A stretch of 64,000 nucleotides of DNA from assembly GCF_001625215.2 (NCBI RefSeq), contig NC_030387.2:38091606-38155605 (forward strand). Direction: 5' to 3'. Each line of letters begins with the position of its first letter. Position 1 is the first letter of the stretch. The notes under the pieces are model-generated. The model ran no database searches. It was not told the origin of the DNA and worked only from the letters and a program-made list of their open reading frames with translations. Both the position numbers and the translations under genes were made by a program. Shown here in pieces: positions 46,130 to 57,500 of the stretch. Origin of the DNA: Daucus carota subsp. sativus (Eukaryota; Streptophyta; Magnoliopsida; Apiales; Apiaceae).

Positions 46130-46290
46130 CTCTGTTCTAAAAGTCGGTGATTGATCATGATTAGTCACTGATTAATTCATGTTCCATAATTCATCGAACT
46201 GATTAAATATTCAATTATTGAATTAATCATCGGATTAATCTCAGATCAATCCAATTAATCCCCAATTAATCCTTTTCCGTGAACATTAAA
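46130..46290. mobile_element. TTAATCGG-family element, duplication copy 2
   Basis: Counterpart of 34092-34235, starting TGTTCTAAAAGTCGGTGATT. Slightly longer on the left because of an extra GATCATGATTAGTC block. Confidence 0.6.
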
Positions 46291-46770
46291 TAATTACTTT
46301 CTAAATATTAAAATATGCAATTGAAATATAATATTTTTCGAATATTTGAAGATAATGTATGATAAAAAAAATTGAAATTAAAATTCATAAAATTATATTT
46401 CATATGAATATGAAGAATAAGACTCCACTTTATTATCAACAAAAGAAAAGACTCCACCTTAATTGAATTAGAATATATATAAAAAATTAACTAGATTTTG
46501 GGTATGTACTGGATTTTCCCGATATCATTAAAGAGCTATTAAATACATTGTCTATAAAGATATCTTTAATATTCACTAAAATTTTCTAGATATCATAAAA
46601 GAGCTATTAAATACATTGTGTACAATATCCACAGGATTTATGCAATCAAATCTCTTTCTTTATCTTCTATTTAAGTCCTCCATTAGTCCTATATAAATTG
46701 TATAATTCATCAGTTATCATTCAAGCAATTCATTGTGAATTATATTCAAAATAACACAAAAGATCTCCAT

Positions 46771-47413
46771 ATGACCAATTCAACAAAAGTTTGCCTGAGC
46801 TTTATATTTATTGTTCTTGTTTGTAACTTATCTTTTCATAATTGTAAGTACATTAAAAAAATACTTTTTAATTAACGTGCAATTATAATGTTTTATATAT
46901 TTATTCATCTTCACATTTATGTTCTGGATATTGATATTGATTATATACGGGATTACTAGGATACCTGTAAGAATTTTGTAAGATCTATAATTGAATATCA
47001 TTACATATATGTATATATCCTTGTTTACAGTATTTACATATTTTATTGATGTATTATTTATCAAATATTAAACAAATATTTAAAAACAAGACATTATTCA
47101 ATTTTTGAATATATTTATTGTATATTTATATAATTACATTATTTCATTATCTAGTGTTCAAAATTAATTTTGTTAATATGTTTTATTTCATGAAATAGGT
47201 ATGGTGAATGAAGAATCACTCACGGCTCAGCATGGCGAAAATAAAATTTTGAACACTAAAGACCAGGTCAATGAAGTTGCTCATTCGAACAACTTAAAAG
47301 GAGGGGGATTTTGCTTGCCGGTGATCCAAGATGGAAAGTTAATTTGGTGTTGTCAGGGAAAACCCTATTGTAATCGAGTTAAATATCAATGTGAGATAAT
47401 ATGTCAAGTATAA
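46771..47413 (+). CDS. Small secreted cysteine-rich peptide, copy 2
   Basis: Two exons, 46771-46843 and 47199-47413, give 95 residues. The signal peptide is MTNSTKVCLSFIFIVLVCNL and the same six-cysteine module sits around FCLPVIQDGKLIWCCQGKPY. All cysteines, the intron position and the splice signals are conserved with copy 1. By my count 19 residues are replaced and two C-terminal residues lost, against about seven silent codon changes, so the coding part is changing at least as fast as the intron. The near-unchanged signal peptide and cysteines argue that the product is still made. Confidence 0.72.
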
Positions 47414-48876
47414 TTATAATAAAAATTTATCTTATAACTAGAATTCAAATTTAGGTCAATATTGATATGAAAGAATAAAAAAATATCATTTTACTATGAT
47501 TTTATATACCCATGTTGATAAAATTTTCAAATTATCAAGATTCTACTTTAAGGAATAAAACTCCACCTTAAATTAAAATATATTAGCCTTGAACCTGCGC
47601 GTATAGTTTATAAATTTATTATTTTGTTATTTAAATTTTAATATCATTTTCTCGTATTTTAGTATTGATGAATTTAAATTTTAATATCATTTTCTCGTAT
47701 TTAATTTGTAACCCAAGATAAAGTAATGTTTTTCACTCAAAACACAACTTAAAGTAGCGTGTTGAACATAAAACATCACTTTAAGTAGCATTTTTAAATT
47801 TAGAAAAATAAAAATTTTGCCCAAAACACTACATGGTGTGACATTTTATATACACACAACTTACAATTAAAAATGATATTTAGAACCGTTTTTGTGACAT
47901 ATAAAATATTATTTATTAAAATTGTGGTAGAAAGGAGTGTGCAAAAGGAGTCTACACGGTAGGCTACTTCACATTACTCGGCACCCTCAAACAAATGTTT
48001 ACAAATGTAACCACGCAAAAATTCAGTTTACATGTTTGGCCATTCTAAATCAACAGGGCTCGAGCGGACATAGCGGGAGGAATTTTTTTTTTTTAAAACT
48101 GCCTCATACACGGGTGGACACACTCTTGATGTTAAGTGATGTGTACTGAAAAACAGCCTCATACACGGGCCGACACACTCTTGATGTTAAGTGATGTGTC
48201 CGCCCCAAACAAACGCGACTTACTAAGTGATCAAGAAACAAAAAAACCCGGTAAATCTTATATTTAGCAGAGACCTCATATATAAAGCACAACCAAATCC
48301 GCTAATGCTTCGCGCCTATTAAATGATGTGAGCCCTTCACTCCAATGCATATATTTTATATTTAGCACAAACCTAATATATAAAGCACAACCAAATTTGC
48401 TAATGCTTCGCACCTATTAAATGATGTGGGCCCTTCACTCCAATGCATATAGTTATTTTTATCGCCATTTATTTGTTTATTATTATTCTAGTAACCATCA
48501 CGAACTTTAAATATACTCACTTAACATTTCATACAAATAGAATAACAATCAATTCACCTGCATGTTATATAAAAACAAAAAAAAATAAAATCTGTATATT
48601 TCATTGTGGGATATATGCAAGAACTTGCACAACCAAAAGCAAATAAATAAGATTTTGACAATAGATTCATGTATTTCCAACCAAGAAATTTACTTAGACT
48701 GATGAAATTTCTAACGAGCTTAGCTCGCACATGTTGGAGAGGCATACGAATCTCCCCATCAATTTGTATAATCAATTACTTACACTAAACATTTGATTAT
48801 GCAAATGCAACATAAATTACTATAGCCATAAAACCATTTTAACGCAGTACCGGTAGTAAAGGATGCAATGTTGACA
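47414..48876. other. Repeat-rich spacer between peptide copy 2 and the heparanase-like gene
   Basis: Contains a CAAAACGC-family copy (47705-47905), a 55-bp-period duplication (GCCTCATACACGGG at 48101 and 48156), and a 98-bp-period duplication (TTTAGCA(G/C)A at 48263 and 48361, through ATGATGTG(A/G)GCCC). No gene is supported; the frames at 47937 and 48443 lie in repeats. Confidence 0.55.
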
Positions 48877-51800
48877 TCATTTGCAGCCTGGAGCAATGAA
48901 GTTGGGCAGTACTATGAACTTAATCGACAAAGGATCAACTGATAACGGAGAACTTGTGTTTACATGAACCGGAGCCAAACTTGGAATATCCCCATCACTT
49001 GTAAGAATTAACGGGTCTCCATTAAGAAGCATAATTTTGCTTCGGATATCACCATTTTGCGGAGTTAAGTTGTATTCTTCTCTGTATATGTATACATCTG
49101 ATGCTTTGACTCCAATCCAAGAAACAGCTTCCTTGAGATGATGCACAAAAGTCTTTTTCCTTTTACTGATTTCCTCTATGGTAACCACTATCCTGCTTGC
49201 CGTGTTTTGAACACTCGTTTTAAAAGACGTTTGGTTGCTCAAGTTGATTAGAAGTAAAGTAACACCTGCCTGTGATCATAGAAATGGTATTACTGAGTAA
49301 AATAAAGGGAGAGTGCAAATTATCAACAAAGGTTAACGCGTATATGCAAAAATGATTACAAGTAGTTATCTGACTCCAGTCTCAAATTATTTGATTTTTA
49401 GCGAACAAGAGCCAACTATATATCATACGTGAGGATTAAAACTATATTTCAGATTTTCGGAACCCTGAAAGAAAAGGCTGGTTTGCTTACATCACTAATA
49501 TTAAGTATTAGAAATATTTGTTTCAGTGTTAAATAGCTTGTTAATGCATGGATATTGTAGCAGATAGCCAGATAATATAACCTTCACATTATAATCTCAC
49601 ACATGAAATTAACAGACAAAACCAAGCACTTTTAGCAGTTAGGGTTCATTTAGCTTAATTGGCAGGCTGCAAGTTATTTGTGCTGGGCAAATAGCAAATG
49701 AAGACTAAAATGCCTGTTACAAAATTTCTTGTTTACAGAAGTCAAGGAGAAAGAATGCTTACTCTTTCCTTTGAACAATGTGCGTAAGACCGCAAATGTG
49801 GAGAAGCACTACTCTCAACAGAAAGAACCCCTTTTCCCATAAGCTGATGCCATAATAGTGCACTGTGAAGATAAAGTATAGCAATTGGTGAAAAACACCC
49901 CTTTATAACAACCAAGTCTGATGTACTAATGCAAATTTGATTAGAACTATTGTAATCAAGTGCCTTGCCTATAATAATCAGGGTTGGGCACAAAGGTTGT
50001 TATATTCAAAAGTCCGTAGTTTCCACCAATCAAGGTCTGCCTGCAATAAACCTTAGTATTGTATTCTGCCGCAATTCCAAGCTGATCCAGATACCTACAT
50101 TAGCAGCTGATATTGTCAGACGGATTTATAGAGGAATTGCGTTCTTCGTTCAAACAAAGACAAATTGATAATAGATATGAACCAAAAAGATTACCAGAAG
50201 CTGTTCACAAAGGTGTCAGAGACATGACGACCACCGCTGTTATAGGCTCCCCCAGATTCTCCGACCCAGGCGGAAGCCCAAGGACCATATTTCTTTATTG
50301 TCTGTTCGAGACTGCTAAAAGTCGTTGATACTTTACTCAGGTGGAGTGGGTTTAAAATTTTATCCACAATATTAGGATCAACACCTGAAACACAAAATTG
50401 TTTCAATTTGGAACTCACAAAAGTCCATAATTTTTTTAAAATTTCTATTAATTTCGTTCCGACAATATTACATACTAATTTAATAAATAGGGAGTAGGGA
50501 CTAAAACCATGTCTACAGTCTAGTACACTAAATTGTGCAGTCACAAATGTAACCCTTTTGAAAGGGTCACTGATGGAGCACAATTTCACATACTCACAAT
50601 ATTTCATTTTGCATAAATATGACTTAAAAACATGTTATCATCAAAGTCTTTGGGCCTACCCAGCTGATATCAACCCATGATATATGTTGTGTCACCACTC
50701 ACCAGTCCTTATAATCCATGCTCCATTTTGCGATAATTTAAATTAGACGTGCATAATATGTAAAGGCATTTGGTAAAATTGTGTTGTGCCAACTCGTGAG
50801 GTGTGTCATATGACCAGTCATACATACCTGGTCCTAAGTTGTATATATGATGCGTAATAACATTGACAACGTTTGAACCTGAAACCTCAAGAAGCTTATC
50901 ATACCACTCCTTTTCATAAAATCCACCTGGTGCAACGAGTAAGGGTTTTGGGTGAAAGTTCTTGTACAACTTGTCTAATATAGCTTTTAGGTTAATAATA
51001 TCTTTGGCATACTGTTCAGCACCAACGAATGCACCTATTCCCTTGCCACTTAATTCATTACCTGAAGAAGAGCAACAACAATGGACAGGTTAAGGGTGAG
51101 ATTACAGTAAATGATTGGAAGAGAGTACACAATGAGCTCTAGAACAAAAGAAGGTTATAACAGAATACCAAATTCCCAAGAATCTATCTGGTATCCTTTG
51201 GAAATGGTGAAGTTCATAAAATCATGGGCATTGCTAAAATTCCAGTCTCCTCCCCACTCTCTGTGGCTAATCTTGTGTCTACCATATAGTGCATTCAAGC
51301 CAAATGTCATTATTGCACTGCAACAAAGTCATGTAATAGGCATTCCGCGACTCAGTACATTTTTTAATCTTTTATGTGATATGTCATTAGACAACTTCAT
51401 ATTGTCTCCAGGGATGGACAAGTTCTAAAACACGTCATGACCTAGCCAAGTTAGGTTAATTGTTTACATTGACTATGAGCGGAATATGAAGTACAGAAAG
51501 CGTGCACTAGTGGATGGTGAGGATATAATGGCACTATGTTCGGAAGACAAAGAACATGAGGGATTTATTTTTCTTTATAAGTTTTTAAAGTTGTTGAATG
51601 CATGTTACATGTAAATCACATAAAAATAAGTGAATAACTGAACCAAATAATTTCAAGTGATAACTTAACCCTTCTAAGTACGAATAAATATGATAATCAC
51701 AAATATGACCTTTTCACGTAGACCAATCAGCAAAGAATAAGGAAATTAAATATATATAAGTGATAACTTACCCTGTTTTCATGAAAAAGTTGTTCAGGTC

Positions 51801-52448
51801 ATCCCACCTACTCATGTTTAAACATCCCTCGCTAAATCCAAACAACCCATCTCCTTTTGCAAATGGATGACAAGTGTAGTCCAGATTTCCCATATCATAT
51901 TTTACTCGGTCTTGCAGAGATCCCCCAACTCTTATTCTTAAACTCTTAAAAGCTGTTTACAAAAAGTGGTCTGATGGTAAGAAAATAATAGTTTACAGCT
52001 AAAACCAAAAATTAGAAGTAAGAAGCAAACAATACAACTGGTTGGAGATATGAACCTTCAACAGCTTTCGAAAGCAAAGGATGATTCAAATCCTGAAAAG
52101 ATTTATAAGAAATATGTACACAGTTTCACTATTATAAGAAACCAAATACCAAACGTACTTCAGCATACACATAAAGTCAAACGCAAGTAATAAATACATA
52201 CTAAAAACTGAATACAAACTGAATTTGTAAAGCCTTACCAAGTTCATCGCTGATGAAAACCCCCATGGGCAATTGTTGTAGTTACACTTATCATGAGGCC
52301 ACCAATCAATTGTGGCACATATATAGTTTTCATCCGTTTCAGCAAGTACTACAGTTGAATCGACTACAAGTTCCGCGTGCTCAACATTTTTTCCCAAAGT
52401 GGTAGAAAAACACACCACAAAGATAAACAAGTGAATAAACAAACCCAT
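48877..52448 (-). CDS. Heparanase-like protein (GH79 beta-glucuronidase)
   Basis: Extracellular or vacuolar GH79 enzyme acting on glucuronosyl residues, in plants probably of arabinogalactan proteins. Nine exons (high to low): 52448-52239, 52092-52056, 51952-51772, 51317-51169, 51061-50828, 50384-50195, 50094-49969, 49862-49763 and 49269-48877. They give 539 residues, the length of AtGUS3-like proteins. The signal peptide is MGLFIHLFIFVVCFSTTLG. ATIDWWPHDKCNYNNCPWG is the family N-terminus. The proton donor is Glu195 in GNELSG and the nucleophile Glu313 in GESGGAYNSG. The C-terminal beta domain carries AGVTLLLINLSNQTS. The intron after exon 7 has a GC donor (AG|GCAAGG), and frame continuity supports it. 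Exons 8-9 have a fossil copy at 43479-44721. Confidence 0.93.
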
Positions 52449-54240
52449 GGGTGGTTCAATTAAGCATACTTCCCTCTAGTCTGATCAAGTTACCCCGACT
52501 TCAAAACCATAACTGCCAAAATATAAAATTTTATAAAATTCACTCCCGCGTCCTCATCTCCTTCAACAAATTAAACGTAAAGTACTTAACAATAAGCTAA
52601 GCACCGCGACCAACTAGATGTTTACAGTAATCATAATCGCGGAAATTCAATCAGAAATCCTAATGTTGTGGAACAGCTAAAATTTGGACAGGAAAACAGT
52701 TGTAACACAAGACATGTAAAAGACAAAGAGGCATACATACAGTCATGCACACATAGTATATAGATGGAAACAATAAAAGTATCATGATATCAGAATCAGA
52801 CAAGAACAGAACTTGAACTTATAATATAGATTTCTCCACCAAACAACAAATACAAGAAGCAAAAAAACAAAGTGACCGCATTAATTAAGCTAATTGCATG
52901 AACCCAGTTCACAAACATAAGTTACACAAGTCTTTATGCATAAAATATAATAAGCTTAGTAAAAAGTAATAAACTACCCAAGATGAAAAAACAACTTGAC
53001 GATGATGAAGAGGCTAGAAGATCATGCAAGAAGATGAAGCAGAGTGATGTGAACAGGCAGAGCATGTGCATGTCTGAGGAAAGAGGGTTGGGTTTGTTAT
53101 ATGATCAAGTACTGATCAGGTGAAAAAGGAAAATCGCATGTACCCAAAAAAAATCTCGCAAATTTTGATCGGTTCCAATTCAAACTAATAATGACAAATA
53201 TAAAATATTCAATTAAAATTAATCATCAATATATTTTAGCGATCTATAGTTTTGTGATCCAAAAGGCTACTTATATAGAGTTTTACTCCCAAAACGTCAT
53301 ATCGTGTTATGTTTTGCAGTGATTTTAATATCTACAACATAACGTAATCTAACGTTTTTTCCTAAAAATCGAAAAACTATATTATCTTATATTAATAAAT
53401 AATATTTTGGACCACACCAAAATTTTTATTTTAGGCATTATCTATACATTTTGTAATTACAGAATCCTTTTTATATAAAAATTGGGACAAGACTTTGGGT
53501 GAAAAGAGGATTTAAGACAAGTCCAAAGCAGTGATTAAGAAGGGACAAGTGAAGGTGGATTTATTCTATTACAAGGAGGAATCTAGTGCTTCTTGACGTT
53601 CTGAGAAGGGAGTACCGGGGGAGGTTAATTCTAGTATTGGATATTTAGATTAGACGGCTGCAATCAGCCCGTTGGTGTATAAAGTATGAACACATTTTTT
53701 CAACTCTTATAAAACTTATTTTCGAAACATAATTGATAGTAATATAGTATTATTAATTTGAAAAAGCGTAATATAATTTCAATTATATTGCTCGTATATA
53801 AAATATAATTAGATTTTGTAAATATGGGAAGGGTGAGTTCAATTTCTACAAAAATCATCAATTTTTTAATATAATTGTTTTTATTTTAGGTACAGTCCCT
53901 GAGGGTCAGAACCTTTTCTCTATTTTATTTCCATAAATCATGTCCTAAAAAGTAAATTTTGTTGAAAATTTATCGCTGAATAGTTTTTACAGTATACATA
54001 TTTTCTGTAAGGACCCCCTTGTAAATTACACCAGTTTGAGTGCTCCACTTGCAAGTTGTAAATGATGATGGTTGACCTCATCGTGCGCTCAGTTTTGATT
54101 CTGTAAGCTGACGTTGTAATGTTGTACTTCCATACGATTTACTTTTCTTGCAAATAATAAAATCTCACTTAGCAACAAAATATATATATACTAATAATAA
54201 TAAAATCTACTATCCTCATACTACAAGTGTATAACAGTGA
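52449..54240. other. Upstream region of the heparanase-like gene and spacer
   Basis: AT-rich leader and promoter sequence on the minus strand (no clear TATA box chosen), then a weak CAAAACGC-like stretch near 53250-53350 and more AT-rich sequence. No gene is seen before the 3' region of the SNF2/HNH gene. Confidence 0.5.
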
Positions 54241-54554
54241 TGCGTCGCAATGAATAACAAGAAATGGTTCGGCATCAAAGAACCTGGATGGATTAACAAT
54301 TTGACATCTCAAAACAAAAAACACCTACCACAGGTTAACAGAACATATGGTAGATGCAGTCAAAGATAAAGGTTATACCTCCAATGAAGTAGGATGCTCC
54401 TGACCTGAATTGCTTCACCACTCTCAAAGGTCTCCAGATTTCATGTTCGTTGGCCTCTTCTCTTTCAATTTTTGGCTTCAAAGTCTGATGCGTTTTTGTA
54501 TTGCTTCACCATTATCAACGTTAATTAAAATGCACCATCAAGGTGGCTAGAATC
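54241..54554 (-). other. Probable 3' UTR of the SNF2/HNH gene
   Basis: Sequence of moderate AT content directly after the stop codon at 54555-54557 (minus strand), without an open frame of family character. The polyadenylation site was not fixed. Confidence 0.35.
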
Positions 54555-57500
54555 TCACAATGTTGAATTTCTCTCATGTTCTTGCCTTGCTGTGCTACTA
54601 TTTTTGGCTACTGAAAATGTACCATCAATGTGTCCGAATTCTGCATTATTGGAATTTCTTTCATGTTCTTCGACTCCAATGCTGATATCTTTTACTATAC
54701 ATGCACTACCAAGGTGGCTAGATTCTGTGGTTTTGGAATTCCTTTCATGTTCCTCACTTCCGCTGTTGATATTTCTGGAATTGCAGTATGAACTGCCAGG
54801 AACGTCAATCAGAAGGTCATCCTCGACTGCATCATCTTCAGTCATCTGCTTAGACTCCTGGAATTATGATTTATAAAACAATGTATTAGGTGTATGTAAT
54901 ATGTAGAAGGGTAAAACTACGCCAGAGATCTGACTAATATTGCAGAATGTAATTAAAAGCTGACTTCTGCATGACAACAATAGACCCAAACTCTCAAGTG
55001 AGAAATTAACTTGTGTTGTTGGCACAGTTGGTATATATTTATGGGAATATAATATAGATAAACATAAATTATCCAGTGGTATCTTACTGCTGTGAGATTG
55101 GACTTGCAAAAATTTAAAATTCAAGATATCACCTTTTCACTTATACAAACACAAGTACGCAGCCCATGACAACAGTAAAGCCAAACTCAAGTGAGAAATC
55201 TGTTGTTGGTATTACGAAAACATAACCTAAAAGAAGAGCATCAAATTTCTAAAGAAATTTTAATGCCAAAAGTATGGACTTACAGTATATCCAAAAATTT
55301 CAAGAAATCACCAGGTCACTTAAAAATAAAGTATGCAGGCTGTACACCAAACTAGATTACAAATATTTACACCACCTCAAGTCCTGATCATTTACAAACC
55401 TTTTCTTCAGAATAGTCCTGTTTCAAGTTCTGAACACTCCTGAGGTCATTCATTAATTCTTTAAGTTGTTTCTTAGCCTTCAACCTTGTAGAGCGCCGTT
55501 CGGCACATTGTTCTTTGGTAACACGGGCATGACAAACAACACATAAGGTCCTCATGTTCTCTAATTTGCATTCACCTGTAAAATACAACAAAACTTGCAC
55601 TTAAATATGAACTTCCCAAATTGCTTGCATTGCGTTGAACGTCCAGACTCCAGACCATATTGCATTGACCAAAAAAAGTGTTATACCTACCTAACAGCTA
55701 ATTTTAGAGAATTCTCAGGAGCTATCGACTTAAACATACCCCGAGGAGGTTTAAATTGCGAGAACAAAAGGTAAAAATTAAAAATAAAGAACGGTGCTTA
55801 GTGCTTTGAAGTACACACCTCCCCCCAAATAAACAGGTACAATGTGGTCTGCATGCCATGCATTGCCTTCACATGGTTCACGGACAAGTTTCTCAAGTCT
55901 GTGAAATGGTAAATAGAAATCAGAAGTATTACAGACCCTGATTGGGCAACAAATCTATTCATATAGCAACAACTATTTTTTAGAAAAACAAACAATCCAG
56001 ATCATAAGCGAGTAATTATATCTTCAATTAATGATTATGATCCCATTAATACATAGTATAGTATCCTTCACATTGATTGCAATATACCTAAATCAAATTT
56101 ATTGTAAATGCTAGTCTGATCTTGTGTACCACTCTTTATTAAATCAAGGAAGTTAAGGTCAACACATTATTGGGCTATATTGTCTATACAGGAAGTAGAC
56201 AAAAGATCAGTACACTGCTAACACAAACTTACAATTTCGGTCGAACTGCCAGATCTGGAGCTACTTTCTTGATATATGCTTCTCGCCTCTCTAATGGCAA
56301 GCGTTTTATGTGTTCCACAAGTTTATGGCAATCTAGGCGACAGCTAGTGCAGATGCCATGTTCCATTTGAAAAAGGCCCTGGAAACCACATAATTTATTT
56401 GCGACAAATGAATTCCAATGCCTCGCCTAATTTATCAGTATCGAACTCTATGGGTAAAATATAACAAAGGCATAAAGTCCCACGTCAAAAGTCTAACCTC
56501 ACGAAGGGATCTGTTACTAGTTCGTAAACGAAATTCTTCATAGCAGCTCAAATTACAAAAAAGATCCTCGAAATATTCGGGAACTTTAGCATTCTTTCCC
56601 CTGAAAGTCCTGAATTTAATATATGTATACACTCGTGAAGGAAAAGACAAGTTTGGGATACATACTTGCAAATAGTTTGACACAGCTTGCAAAGAGGTTC
56701 ATCTGACAGAGTCCAACCCTGCTCATATACTTTTTCCTTTTTGCCACGACCACTAAAGAGGCTGATCTTACGCCAGACGGCATCTGTTGGTAATGGATAG
56801 CTAATCTCATGGAGTGATGTGGTACGCTTCTTGCTTTTACCTTTCAGCAGTCCCTGCCACGATTCATACGAATTGCAAGTTCAACTATATCCTTAGTCGA
56901 TAAGAGTATATAATACGAGCTCTCTGATAAGTTCAAAAATGTTGACAAAATGATTTAATCTACAGAGAACAAAAAGATTTGGATGTGGTTCGTACCCCTA
57001 AATCATGATTAATGCTATTATTCAAGCAGCATAGCTCAACTGATAGAGGAAGCTGTAAAGGCTTAGCAAGCAGTTTCTTCTGTTCAATAGGTCTCAAATT
57101 GTTCCATTCTTGGATGAATTCGAGAAGAAAAGGCCTATATCTAGGATCATCTTTGATGCTGTGAGTCATTCTCTGACTACAATCCGCAGAAAGATGCTGA
57201 GACTCAAGTTCCTCCGCTCGAAAGTTCTCGAATAGTGGTTTTGGTCTTGTATCCACACCTGGACTGCATGTATAAAGATGAATTCTTCCACTGTACTGGC
57301 TAACCTGGAAAAGGAAGATACAGTTGAACCTCAATAAATTAATAAGTTTGGGACCAAATAATTTTATAAATTTAACGAGGTTCAAAAATATGCTGCGTTT
57401 ATTATGTTGGGACCAGGAAAAATATTAGCTTGCCAAGGTCCACCAGTATGTTACACAACAGAACCTAGTACACGCATGATAATTATAATGATGCAGAACT

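Larger units (their letters stand above)
44823..49960. repeat. Tandem duplication, copy 2 (about 5.1 kb)
   Basis: Same order as copy 1 and running directly into the intact heparanase-like gene, which shows that copy 2 holds the original right edge. The junction with copy 1 lies at about 44815-44835, where heparanase intron sequence (GATTAGAAC..TTGTATTCGA) is followed by GGTATGGTGGCAATACCAC, the duplication start. GGTATGGTTGC occurs at the corresponding left edge (about 32850), so short homology may have mediated the event. Confidence 0.85.

Noticed and set aside
7019-52448. A functional cluster of sugar-acid genes (UGD plus heparanase-like enzyme)
   Set aside because: They are over 40 kb apart, separated by unrelated genes, with no sign of joint control.
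54592-54876. Plus-strand open frame of 94 residues
   Set aside because: Antisense shadow of the last exon of the SNF2/HNH gene, whose frame continues the upstream exons.
57330-57420. AATAAATTAATAAGTTTGGG-type sequence as a full transposon
   Set aside because: It looks like a known kind of plant repeat fragment, but no second end was found nearby.
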